Assembly (NCBI GenBank): GCA_903957405.1
Contig: CAJBPC010000521.1
Span: 1-13,739, forward strand
Length of the DNA stretch: 13,739 bases
DNA from: an uncultured bacterium
GTDB lineage: Bacteria > Bacteroidota > Bacteroidia > Chitinophagales > Chitinophagaceae
Direction: 5' to 3'
Positions within the stretch are counted from its first letter, which is position 1. Every line of letters starts with the position of its first letter. The position numbers were made by a program, and so were the translations under genes. The notes beneath the pieces are model-generated. The model was not told where the DNA came from and did no database searches. It worked only from the letters and a program-made list of their open reading frames with translations. Below, in pieces: positions 7,070-13,739 of the stretch.

Positions 7070-8254
7070 ATGACAGTCACCTATCAAAATCCAGACACAC
7101 ACGGCTACTATGGTGCTTTTGGAGGGGCCTTCATCCCCGAGATGCTGCACCGGAATGTCGCGGAGCTGCAGTCGAAATATCTGAAGATCATGGCTGATCC
7201 TGCATTCCGCCGTGACCAGGACGCTTTGTTGCGCGACTATGTCGGTCGGCCGACACCGCTCTTTCATGCGCTCCGCCTCAGTGAAAAACACGGCACCCGC
7301 ATCTTCCTCAAACGCGAAGACCTCTGCCATACCGGTGCGCATAAGATCAACAACACCGTCGGCCAGATTCTCCTTGCCGAGCGGCTCGGTCGCACCCGCA
7401 TCATTGCGGAGACAGGCGCCGGGCAGCATGGCGTGGCCACGGCTACGGTTTGTGCGCTCAAGGGGCTTGAGTGCATCGTGTACATGGGGGAGAAAGACAT
7501 CGAACGGCAGGCACCCAATGTGGCCCGTATGCGGATGCTCGGCGCGAAAGTCGTGCCGGCCCTCAGCGGAAGCCGCACGCTGAAGGACGCCACCAACGAA
7601 GCCATCCGCGATTGGATCAACCATCCCGACGATACGCATTACATCATCGGCAGCGTCGTAGGTCCCCATCCCTATCCCGACATGGTCGCCAGATTTCAGA
7701 GCGTCATCAGTGCGGAGATCCGGAAGCAGCTGCTGGAGAAGACCGGATCGGAGCTTCCGACGCATATCGTCGCCTGTGTCGGTGGAGGCAGCAATGCGGC
7801 CGGGGCTTTTTATCATTTCCTCGATGAGCCTGACGTCAGCATCGTTGCCGTCGAGGCCGCCGGACATGGCGTACACAGCGGCATGAGTGCCGCCACCACG
7901 CAGCTCGGAAAGCCCGGCATCCTGCACGGCAGCAGAAGCCTGCTGATGCAGACGGCGGATGGGCAGGTCATCGAACCGCACAGCATCTCCGCCGGGCTCG
8001 ACTACCCGGGCATCGGTCCGATGCATGCCAATCTTTTCGAAACAGGACGGGGGATATTCCTCAGCGCCACCGATGAGGAGGCCATCGCCTCGGCATTCGA
8101 ACTGTCCAGGCTGGAAGGCATCATCCCCGCACTCGAAACGGCACATGCATTCTCCGCACTCGACGGCATGCGCTTCAAGGAAGACGACTGCGTGGTGGTC
8201 TGCCTCAGCGGTCGCGGCGACAAGGACCTCGCCACCTACATGCAGTATCTGTGA
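7070..8254 (+). CDS. trpB: Tryptophan synthase beta chain
   Basis: PLP enzyme that joins indole to serine. From ATG 7070 the protein has 394 residues, normal for TrpB1. It opens YQNPDTHGYYGAFGGAFIPEML, and K92 in CHTGAHKINNT is the PLP-binding lysine. CVGGGSNAAGAFYHF is the PLP-phosphate loop, and VVVCLSGRGDKD lies near the C-terminus. An in-frame ATG at 7040 would add ten basic residues and is rejected. The 7070 ATG is preceded by GAAAAAAAATACAT, and its product aligns with the usual N-terminus. It lies 45 bases after trpF and pairs with trpA, although 159 bases separate the two genes, more than elsewhere in the trp run. It is the TrpB1 type expected to work in the alpha2-beta2 complex. Confidence 0.97.
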   Translation: MTVTYQNPDTHGYYGAFGGAFIPEMLHRNVAELQSKYLKIMADPAFRRDQDALLRDYVGRPTPLFHALRLSEKHGTRIFLKREDLCHTGAHKINNTVGQILLAERLGRTRIIAETGAGQHGVATATVCALKGLECIVYMGEKDIERQAPNVARMRMLGAKVVPALSGSRTLKDATNEAIRDWINHPDDTHYIIGSVVGPHPYPDMVARFQSVISAEIRKQLLEKTGSELPTHIVACVGGGSNAAGAFYHFLDEPDVSIVAVEAAGHGVHSGMSAATTQLGKPGILHGSRSLLMQTADGQVIEPHSISAGLDYPGIGPMHANLFETGRGIFLSATDEEAIASAFELSRLEGIIPALETAHAFSALDGMRFKEDDCVVVCLSGRGDKDLATYMQYL

Positions 8255-8275
8255 CCGAAATACGCCACGAACCTG

Positions 8276-8333
8276 AAATAAATATAAATATAAATACAAA
8301 CATGGGTGTCTGAGGGATCTTGTCCAGAGATCC
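8276..8333 (+). other. AT-tract and small hairpin in the trpB-trpA gap
   Basis: The 159-base gap 8255-8413 starts with an A/T run made of repeated AAATAT-like units (8276-8300). A hairpin follows: GGATCT (8315-8320) pairs perfectly with AGATCC (8328-8333) around TGTCCAG. No T-tract follows, so it is not an intrinsic terminator. It may be an RNA-processing or stability element, or nothing; no promoter motif TAnnTTTG was found in the gap. Confidence 0.25.
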
Positions 8334-8413
8334 GAAAAGATGCATGATCCGCATCCGACTCAAGGCCATCCGATATCCGACAGCAAGTGTCATGCGGAAA
8401 AAATAAATACAAC

Positions 8414-9184
8414 ATGAAAAGATCAGAGGAGCTGTTCCTCCGCAAAAATAATAGGGTGCTCAATGTGTACTGCACGGCGGGCTATCCGCAATTCGACAGC
8501 ACCCTGGAGGTGATGAAAAGCCTGCAGGCCCACGGCGCAGACATCATCGAGCTCGGCATGCCCTACAGCGATCCGCTCGCCGACGGGCCCGTCATCCAGC
8601 AGAGCAGCATGGACGCACTGGCCAACGGAATGACCATCGCCGCGCTGTTCGCGCAACTCCGCGACATGCGCAAGGAGATCCATATCCCCGTCATCCTGAT
8701 GGGATATCTGAATCCGGTCATGCAGTACGGTTTCGAAAGATTCTGCCAGGATGCCGCCATGGTGGGCATCGACGGCCTTATCCTGCCGGACCTCCCCGAA
8801 TTCGAATTTGAGTCGGTTTACGGTCCGGTAATGCAGCGCCATGGTCTCGATTTCATCTTCCTCGTCACACCCGAGACCAGCGAAGCGCGCGTCAAAAAAT
8901 TGGATAGCCTCAGTACCGGTTTCCTGTATGTGGTCTCGTCTTCATCGACGACCGGGAGTGACAAACAGATGGATCCTGTCGCCGACTATCTGAAACGCCT
9001 GAAGGGCTACGGATTGCGCAATCCGTTGCTGGTGGGTTTCGGCATAAAAGACAAGGCGTCGTTCGATGCGGCATGTACCTATGCCAATGGCGCGGTCATC
9101 GGCAGTGCATATATCCGTGCGATCAGTGAAGCCGGTGACATCGACCTCGCCACTAAGGAATTCCTGGACTCCGTCTTGCATTGA
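8414..9184 (+). CDS. trpA: Tryptophan synthase alpha chain
   Basis: Cleaves indole-3-glycerol phosphate to indole, which is channelled to TrpB. From ATG 8414 the protein has 256 residues. The catalytic acids are E46 in ADIIELGMPYSDP and D57 in PLADGPVIQQS. DGLILPDLPEFEFE and LYVVSSSSTTG cover the later barrel loops, and LLVGFGIKD the phosphate-binding end. A GTG at 8387 in the same frame would add nine residues without family counterpart. The ATG is preceded by AAAAAATAAATACAAC, like its neighbours. A tiny 25-codon frame (8340-8417) overlaps the start, which I do not take as a gene. trpA is the last trp gene and is followed by hisH after only 11 bases. Confidence 0.97.
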   Translation: MKRSEELFLRKNNRVLNVYCTAGYPQFDSTLEVMKSLQAHGADIIELGMPYSDPLADGPVIQQSSMDALANGMTIAALFAQLRDMRKEIHIPVILMGYLNPVMQYGFERFCQDAAMVGIDGLILPDLPEFEFESVYGPVMQRHGLDFIFLVTPETSEARVKKLDSLSTGFLYVVSSSSTTGSDKQMDPVADYLKRLKGYGLRNPLLVGFGIKDKASFDAACTYANGAVIGSAYIRAISEAGDIDLATKEFLDSVLH

Positions 9185-9195
9185 TAAAACAACAC

Positions 9196-9786
9196 ATGGA
9201 CATCGCGATCATAAAATACAACGCAGGCAATATCCGCTCCGTGCAATACGCACTCGAGCGCATCGGCGCTTCCGCCGTCGTCACGGATGATGAAGCGGAG
9301 ATCCGGCGTGCCGACCGCGTCATCTTCCCCGGTGTCGGAGAAGCTTCAGGGGCCATGCGATACCTGAAAGACAGGAAGCTCGACAGGGTCATTCAATCCC
9401 TCACACAGCCCGTGCTGGGCATCTGCCTGGGGATGCAGCTCATGTGCCGGCACTCCGAGGAGCATGACACCGAATGCCTCGGCATCTTCGATGAGGATGT
9501 GCGCCGCTTCGATCCGCAGGGACAGCCGTTCAAGATCCCACAGATAGGATGGAACAGGATCTCCGATCTGAAGGGGCCTCTGTTCCGGAATGTCGAGGAT
9601 GGTTCATTCTGCTACTTCGTGCACAGCTATCATGCATCAACCGGTGAACATGCCATTGCAACGACAAACTACATCCTGCCTTACAGCGCTGCACTGCAAA
9701 AGGATAACTTCTTCGGTGTGCAGTTCCATCCCGAGAAGAGCGCGACGATAGGGGAACAGATCCTGAAAAACTTCCTTGAATACTGA
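9196..9786 (+). CDS. hisH: Imidazole glycerol phosphate synthase, glutamine amidotransferase subunit
   Basis: Supplies ammonia from glutamine to HisF in the fifth step of histidine synthesis. The protein from ATG 9196 has 196 residues. The nucleophile is C77 in LGICLGMQLM and the partner residues are H178 and E180 in QFHPEKS. PGVGEASGAM (45-54) is the family oxyanion-side loop, and FVHSYHAS the conserved segment before the triad His. Family features such as IGWN (117-120) separate it from TrpG and PabA. A TTG at 9181 is an upstream alternative overlapping the trpA stop, but the ATG gives the standard N-terminus MDIAIIKYNAGN. It sits 11 bases after trpA and 6 bases before hisA, so it is almost certainly in the same transcript as the trp genes. 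Confidence 0.96.
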   Translation: MDIAIIKYNAGNIRSVQYALERIGASAVVTDDEAEIRRADRVIFPGVGEASGAMRYLKDRKLDRVIQSLTQPVLGICLGMQLMCRHSEEHDTECLGIFDEDVRRFDPQGQPFKIPQIGWNRISDLKGPLFRNVEDGSFCYFVHSYHASTGEHAIATTNYILPYSAALQKDNFFGVQFHPEKSATIGEQILKNFLEY

Positions 9787-9792
9787 CGGCAT

Positions 9793-10512
9793 ATGGAGAT
9801 CATACCCGCGATAGATATCATCGATGGCAAATGTGTGCGGCTCACGCAGGGCGACTACGCACAAAAGACCATCTATCATGCAGACCCTGCGGAAGTCGCC
9901 AAAAGGTTCGAGGCCGCGGGATTGAAGCGACTGCATCTGGTCGATCTTGACGGCGCGAAAGCCGGTCGCGTGCAGCATTGGAAAGTGCTGGAGTCCGTCA
10001 CGGCCGCCACAAAGATGGTCGTTGATTTCGGTGGCGGCATCAAGACGGAAGAGGAAGTGCGGCGCGTCTTCGAGAGTGGTGCGGCCATCGCCACGGTGGG
10101 AAGCATCGCGGTGAAGAACGAAGCGATGTTGCTGGATTGGTTCTCCGTCTACGGCGTCGATCGTTTCATGATCGGTGCGGATGTGAAAGGAGAGATGATC
10201 GCCGTCGGCGGCTGGCTGGAAGAGACACAAACGGATGTCTTCCGTTTCATCGAACGCTACATGCGGCACGGTGTGCGCCAGCTCTTTTGTACCGATGTCA
10301 GCAAGGACGGAAGGATGGAAGGCCCGTCCATCGACCTGTACACCCGCATCATCGCAAGATTCCCGGAGTTGTCTCTCATCGCCAGCGGCGGCGTCAGCAA
10401 GATGGATGACCTGCATGCCCTCGATGCCATCGGCTGCAGTGGAGCCATCGTCGGCAAAGCGATCTATGAGGATGTCATTTCCCTCGATGAGCTGCAACCC
10501 TTCTTGACATGA
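9793..10512 (+). CDS. hisA: ProFAR isomerase (phosphoribosylformimino-AICAR ribotide isomerase)
   Basis: Catalyses the Amadori rearrangement of ProFAR to PRFAR. The 239 residues form the double half-barrel of the HisA/HisF family. D8 in IIPAIDIIDGKCVRL and D130 in MIGADVKGEM are the catalytic pair. VDFGGGIKTEEE (77-88) and LIASGGVSK are the two phosphate-binding loops, and CTDVSKDGRMEGP (166-178) is the usual HisA active-site loop. The start is ATG 9793, six bases after the hisH stop. It differs from hisF by the KCVRLTQGDYAQKTIY N-terminus. A 69-base gap follows before hisF. It is chemically the twin of trpF, which lies in the same gene run. Confidence 0.96.
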   Translation: MEIIPAIDIIDGKCVRLTQGDYAQKTIYHADPAEVAKRFEAAGLKRLHLVDLDGAKAGRVQHWKVLESVTAATKMVVDFGGGIKTEEEVRRVFESGAAIATVGSIAVKNEAMLLDWFSVYGVDRFMIGADVKGEMIAVGGWLEETQTDVFRFIERYMRHGVRQLFCTDVSKDGRMEGPSIDLYTRIIARFPELSLIASGGVSKMDDLHALDAIGCSGAIVGKAIYEDVISLDELQPFLT

Positions 10513-10581
10513 CCGGATCATGACCGCCATGACAGTTTTCATTTATCCACTGAGCCATCTCGTTATCGCAAATTATTTTCC

Positions 10582-11337
10582 ATGCTGACAAAGCGCATCA
10601 TTCCTTGTCTTGATATCAAAGACGGCCGTACCGTCAAGGGTACGAATTTCGTCAACCTCCGCGATGCGGGTGACCCGGTCGAGCTCGGAGCGCGATACGC
10701 TGCGGAGGGTGCCGATGAGCTCGTGTTCCTCGACATCACCGCCACGCATGAAAAGCGCAAAACCCTCATCGAGCTGGTCAACCGGATCGCACATCAGATC
10801 AATATCCCATTCACTGTCGGTGGGGGCATCTCGACGGTGGAGGATGTACAGGTGCTTCTGCAGCATGGAGCCGACAAGATCTCGGTGAATTCCGCCGCCG
10901 TGAAACGCCCGGAACTGATCCGTGAGCTGTCAGGGGAATTCGGAAGCCAGTGCGTTGTCGTGGCCATCGACGCGAAAAAAGAGCAAGACGGGGAATGGTA
11001 CGTGTACCTGAACGGCGGGAGAACGCCCACAGGCATCCGATGCGAGGATTGGGCCCATCAGGCGGTGGCCCTGGGTGCCGGGGAGATCCTCCTCACTTCC
11101 ATGGACCATGACGGTACGAAGCAGGGCTTTGCATTGGACATCACCCATCGGTTATCCGTCGGGTTGCCAGTGCCGGTCATAGCCTCCGGAGGTGGCGGGA
11201 CGCCGCAGCATTTCCTCGACGTGTTCCGCGAAGGTGCGGATGCCGCTTTGGCGGCCAGCGTATTTCATTTTCGCGAAATCGACATACCCGACCTGAAGGG
11301 ATTTTTATCGCTCCATGGGATCGACATGCGCATTTGA
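10582..11337 (+). CDS. hisF: Imidazole glycerol phosphate synthase, cyclase subunit
   Basis: Uses ammonia from HisH to convert PRFAR to IGP and AICAR. The 251-residue protein begins MLTKRIIPCLDIKDGRTVKG, with D11 as one catalytic Asp, and D130 in VVVAIDAKKE as the other. FTVGGGIST (77-85) and IASGGGGTPQHF are the phosphate loops. LLTSMDHDGTKQGF is the characteristic HisF segment. ATG 10582 is preceded by CAAATTATTTTCC. A 22-codon frame (10520-10588) ends a few bases inside this gene; it could couple translation but has no recognised identity. The AICAR by-product links the pathway to purine synthesis. Confidence 0.97.
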   Translation: MLTKRIIPCLDIKDGRTVKGTNFVNLRDAGDPVELGARYAAEGADELVFLDITATHEKRKTLIELVNRIAHQINIPFTVGGGISTVEDVQVLLQHGADKISVNSAAVKRPELIRELSGEFGSQCVVVAIDAKKEQDGEWYVYLNGGRTPTGIRCEDWAHQAVALGAGEILLTSMDHDGTKQGFALDITHRLSVGLPVPVIASGGGGTPQHFLDVFREGADAALAASVFHFREIDIPDLKGFLSLHGIDMRI

Positions 11338-11375
11338 GACCGATCTTTGCATTTCACACGATCAAACACAACGCC

Positions 11376-11972
11376 GTGAATATAGATTTCAACAAACATC
11401 CCGATGGTCTGGTGCCGGCGGTCATCCAGGACGACCGGACGCTGAAAGTGCTCATGCTCGGCTATATGAACGAGGAAGCCCTTCAGCAGACCATGAAGAC
11501 CGGTTTGGTGACATTCTACAGCCGGTCGAAGGGGCGATTGTGGACAAAAGGGGAGGAGAGTGGCAACCTGCTCGACCTCAAGTCGTTATCCGTGGATTGT
11601 GACAATGACACATTACTCATCAGGGCGCATCCCCGCGGCCCCGTCTGCCACACCGGTTCCGACACCTGCTGGAATGAACGCAACCATCCCGACGAATTCC
11701 TCGCTTATCTCGAAGAGGTCATCGAGCTCCGCCGGCACAGCGAAGATGCGTCGTCGTATGTGCGCCAGCTCTTTGATAAGGGACAGGCGAAGATCGCACA
11801 GAAGGTCGGCGAAGAGGCCGTGGAGCTCGTGATTGAAGCCATGGGGAATGATGATGTGCGATTCCGGAACGAAGCGGCTGACCTGCTTTTCCATTATTTG
11901 GTTTTGCTTAACAGTAAAGGATATAAATTGCAGCAGATCAAAGACGTACTCAAACAAAGACATTCATCATGA
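11376..11972 (+). CDS. hisIE: Bifunctional phosphoribosyl-AMP cyclohydrolase / phosphoribosyl-ATP pyrophosphatase
   Basis: Two-domain fusion for steps two and three of histidine synthesis. From GTG 11376 the protein has 198 residues. The HisI domain (about 1-108) carries LMLGYMNEEAL, DCDNDTLLI (D74, C75, D76, D78) and CHTGSDTCW (C91, C98), the metal-binding residues of the cyclohydrolase. The HisE domain (about 108-198) carries KVGEEAVELVIEA and NEAADLLFHYLVLL, the acidic helices of the MazG-like pyrophosphatase fold. No ATG is available nearby. The GTG gives the family N-terminus NIDFNKHPDGLVPAVIQD, while a TTG at 11334 overlapping the hisF stop would add 14 residues and is judged less likely. 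Its TGA overlaps the next gene's ATG (ATGA, 11969-11972), implying translational coupling. Confidence 0.95.
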   Translation: MNIDFNKHPDGLVPAVIQDDRTLKVLMLGYMNEEALQQTMKTGLVTFYSRSKGRLWTKGEESGNLLDLKSLSVDCDNDTLLIRAHPRGPVCHTGSDTCWNERNHPDEFLAYLEEVIELRRHSEDASSYVRQLFDKGQAKIAQKVGEEAVELVIEAMGNDDVRFRNEAADLLFHYLVLLNSKGYKLQQIKDVLKQRHSS

Positions 11973-13051
11973 GAATAATCGCATTGAGCTTGTTACTCCT
12001 GCCATTCACCCTGATGGCTCAAATGTCAGCAGATGTCGTGATCAGCGGGTCACTGAAAGGTATTCCTGACAATACGGAGCTCACGCTTCGTGACCAGGAC
12101 CCGGAAGTGGAAACGATTGCCGCAGCAAAGACCAAGGACGGGAAATTCATCCTGAAGGCGAAGCTTCCCAACCCGAACCTATACTACCTGAGCTATGCGG
12201 GTTCTGAGCAGAAGCTGTTCCTGTTTCTGGAAGCCTCAGCTGTCAGCGTGTCAGGACATAAGGATTCTCTCTCCGCTGCAATGGTCACGGGGTCTGCCAC
12301 ACATGCGGCTTTTGCCGAGTTCAATAAAAACTTCAGCCCGCTTTTCGGAAAAGCAAGCCAGCTCTCCCAGCAGCTCAATGCCGGTCAGAGCGACCCTGCC
12401 GGCACCTTGAAAAAGGAATATGATGCCGTGGTGGGTGAGATCAATTCCAAGACGGACGCCTATGTTCAGCAATACAGCACTTCCGCCGTTGCGCCATTCG
12501 TCATCCTGGTGATGTCACAGATGGCCGAAGATGCCGCGGTCATGGAGAAACGATACAGCATGCTCGCGCCTGCCGCGAAGGAAAGTTTCTATGGTCAGAT
12601 GATATCAAAAAGCATTGCGGATGCCCGTATCGGTGCGCTGGGTTCCGATGCCATGGAATTCACACAGAATGATGAAAGCGGAAAACCTGTGACATTGTCA
12701 TCTTTCCGTGGGAAGTATGTGCTGGTGGACTTCTGGGCCAGCTGGTGCAAGCCATGCCGTATGGAGAATCCGAATGTGGTGGATGCATATGCCAAATATA
12801 AATCCAGGAATTTCACCGTACTGGGCGTTTCACTCGACCGAAGTAAGGATGCATGGCTTCAGGCCATCAAGGAAGACAAGCTTGACTGGACGCAGGTAAG
12901 CGACCTGAAGTTCTGGAACAATGAAGTGGCACAGCTCTACAGGATCCAGAGCATTCCGCAGAACTTACTCATCGACCCCGCCGGTAAGATCATCGCAAAG
13001 AACCTTCGTGGAGAAGACTTGCAGGTGCGCCTGGCGCAGTTGCTGAAATAG
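11969..13051 (+). CDS. Secreted TlpA-like thiol-disulfide oxidoreductase with DUF4369-like N-terminal domain
   Basis: The 360-residue protein starts with a Sec signal peptide, MRIIALSLLLLPFTLMAQ (cleavage likely after A17 or so). There is no lipobox cysteine, so it should be periplasmic and soluble. Residues about 20-105 look like the beta-rich DUF4369 domain found in Bacteroidota TlpA proteins. About 110-225 is a helical linker, and 228-360 is a thioredoxin fold with WCKPC (C260 and C263) and the cis-proline P330 in QSIPQNLLID. Such proteins reduce or exchange disulfides, often in cytochrome maturation or oxidative-stress defence, but the partner is unknown. Its ATG overlaps the hisIE stop by four bases, so it appears to be the last gene of the trp-his run although it has no known role in either pathway. 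Confidence 0.9.
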   Translation: MRIIALSLLLLPFTLMAQMSADVVISGSLKGIPDNTELTLRDQDPEVETIAAAKTKDGKFILKAKLPNPNLYYLSYAGSEQKLFLFLEASAVSVSGHKDSLSAAMVTGSATHAAFAEFNKNFSPLFGKASQLSQQLNAGQSDPAGTLKKEYDAVVGEINSKTDAYVQQYSTSAVAPFVILVMSQMAEDAAVMEKRYSMLAPAAKESFYGQMISKSIADARIGALGSDAMEFTQNDESGKPVTLSSFRGKYVLVDFWASWCKPCRMENPNVVDAYAKYKSRNFTVLGVSLDRSKDAWLQAIKEDKLDWTQVSDLKFWNNEVAQLYRIQSIPQNLLIDPAGKIIAKNLRGEDLQVRLAQLLK

Positions 13052-13078
13052 ATCGCTATGCGGTGGTGGGTATGATTC

Positions 13079-13224
13079 TATCTGTGCATCTGCAATGATC
13101 TGCGTAAAGCGCGAAGCTTAGCCGGGTTACTTTACAAGGGTTTTATTTGTGCGATAGTGTTGATCTGCGTAAAACGAGAAGTTTAGCGGTTTGCTTCAGT
13201 AGGGTTGTATCTGTGCGATCGCAA
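13079..13224 (+). repeat. Imperfect 64-65 bp tandem repeat, about 2.3 copies
   Basis: Unit 1 (13079-13143) and unit 2 (13144-13207) share TATCTGTGC/TATTTGTGC starts, an identical TGATCTGCGTAAA block (13096-13108 and 13161-13173), then CG-GAAG-TTAGC and a closing AGGGTT. A third start, TATCTGTGCGATCGCAATGG, begins at 13208 but loses the pattern after about 17 bases. Unit 1 also contains GTAAAG (13104-13109) that can pair with CTTTAC (13130-13135). The CTGCGTAAA/ATCTGTGCG wording resembles short intergenic repeats common in Bacteroidota genomes; that link is recollection, not a search. It lies just after the operon, so it may act in transcript 3'-end processing. Confidence 0.6.
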
Positions 13225-13341
13225 TGGTACGTTGATGCAATCCTCTCCCTGTTCGACCCTGAGAACCCATAGTTGACGGGAGTGCCGGTGATTTTTGATG
13301 TGCATGAACAGCTGCCTGATGCTCATTTGATCATTTGCGCT

Positions 13342-13375
13342 TCCGGAGTGAGTCTTCGGACTGCTTAATTTTTTT
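13342..13375 (+). terminator. Weak candidate terminator downstream of the operon
   Basis: TCCGGAG (13342-13348) can pair with CTTCGGA (13354-13360), seven pairs with one G-U, around TGAGT. An alternative fold is AGTC-TTCG-GACT (13351-13362). A run of seven T (13369-13375) follows after an eight-base spacer, longer than ideal. It lies about 290 bases past the last stop codon, so it may end the trp-his-tlpA transcript, but the evidence is modest. Confidence 0.35.
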
Positions 13376-13565
13376 CATGGGTTTATTGTTCGGGACGAAT
13401 GATTTGTCCCACCCGCATTTTAGCTGGATTGTTTTGCTGCAAAGACGAACAATTCTTTTCCTTCGCGTTCATCCCTCCCACATGATTTTGATTCTTTCTG
13501 TAACTGCGTTGTTCGCGTCATGATATCTGATGGGGATTTCGCATCATACAGACTGCGCCTAATTC

Positions 13566-13739
13566 GGGTCTACTGAAAAAGTCTCAAACGGCTTCCCGGT
13601 ATAAGAATTACCGTGAGTCGATTATACCTGATTTCACGAATAATATTCAGGAAAATATTTTCCAAACGTCGCATTTCGGAAAGAAGCCAAAAATAAGGGG
13701 CTTCTTTGGCCAACCTTACCAGGTTCATCACCACAAGGA
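13566..13739 (-). mobile_element. Possible insertion-sequence end with transposase C-terminal fragment
   Basis: GGGTCTACTGAAAAAGTC (13566-13583) looks like the terminal inverted repeats of several transposase families such as IS1182-like elements. Immediately inside it, the minus strand is open from the window edge (13737) to TAG at 13570-13572, giving 55 residues rich in Leu, Ile and Arg and ending RLRLFQ. A transposase frame running into its terminal repeat is typical of such elements. The rest of the element would lie to the right. A 55-codon open frame is not rare by chance, and the other end is not visible, so this is tentative. Confidence 0.27.

Larger units (their letters stand above)
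13225..13739. other. AT-rich intergenic region without a convincing complete gene
   Basis: About 515 bases with lower GC than the operon. Short open frames exist, the best 62 codons from 13335 on the plus strand, but they look random in composition and match no family I know. Visible structures are a weak terminator-like hairpin near 13342, an eight-pair hairpin (GGGACGAA 13392-13399 with TTTGTCCC 13403-13410, one G-U), an AATATT inverted pair around 13645, and a nine-pair hairpin at 13680-13707. The last ~175 bases may be an insertion-sequence end. No tRNA or riboswitch was recognised. Confidence 0.5.

Noticed and set aside
7049..8299. Minus-strand open frame of 416 codons opposite trpB
   Set aside because: The plus strand carries an unmistakable TrpB with all catalytic motifs; the antisense product is His/Asp/Arg-rich with no family resemblance.
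13335..13523. 62-codon plus-strand open frame in the tail region
   Set aside because: Short, with random-looking composition; it contains the terminator-like T-run and hairpins and resembles no known family.
13052..13739. CRISPR array or tRNA in the repeat-bearing tail
   Set aside because: The repeats are 64-65 bp, imperfect and directly adjacent without unique spacers, and no tRNA arm pattern was found.

Overview
The window reads as the chromosome of a fairly GC-rich member of the Bacteroidota, probably close to Chitinophagaceae. This is inferred from protein style: a TrpE beginning with the IHTPVGIYLRLRDRF pattern, a fused HisIE, a DUF5009-type membrane acyltransferase, and a DUF4369-like/TlpA lipoprotein-style thioredoxin. 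It also rests on translation starts that have A-rich upstream stretches instead of Shine-Dalgarno motifs. No tRNA, rRNA or CRISPR array was seen.

Layout. Positions 1-1080 (+) hold the C-terminal part of a large alpha/beta-hydrolase (prolyl-oligopeptidase/esterase type) that enters from the left. It converges on a multi-pass membrane acyltransferase at 1121-2215 (-). A divergent regulatory region follows at 2216-2453. It contains an A/T-tract palindrome, a possible Bacteroidota-type -7 element, a 14-codon leader peptide with three consecutive Trp codons, and a GC-rich hairpin with a T-tract just before trpE. Together these form a textbook-like transcription attenuator.

From 2454 to 13051 (+) there is one tightly packed gene run: trpE-trpG-trpD-trpC-trpF-trpB-trpA-hisH-hisA-hisF-hisIE-tlpA-like. 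It encodes all seven activities from chorismate to tryptophan, followed directly by the back half of histidine biosynthesis (glutaminase and cyclase of IGP synthase, the ProFAR isomerase, and the bifunctional HisIE). hisG, hisD, hisC and hisB are not in the window. The last gene, a secreted thioredoxin-fold protein, overlaps the hisIE stop by four bases. If the run is one transcript, the Trp attenuator also sets the supply of these His enzymes.

The right end, 13052-13739, is visibly more AT-rich and has no convincing complete gene. It holds about 2.3 copies of a 64-65 bp imperfect tandem repeat, several hairpins (one a weak terminator candidate), and at the extreme right a sequence resembling the end of an insertion sequence with a possible transposase C-terminus on the minus strand.

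The most interesting item is the trp leader/attenuator placed over a trp-his super-operon. All calls were made by reading; no alignment, folding or database search was run.
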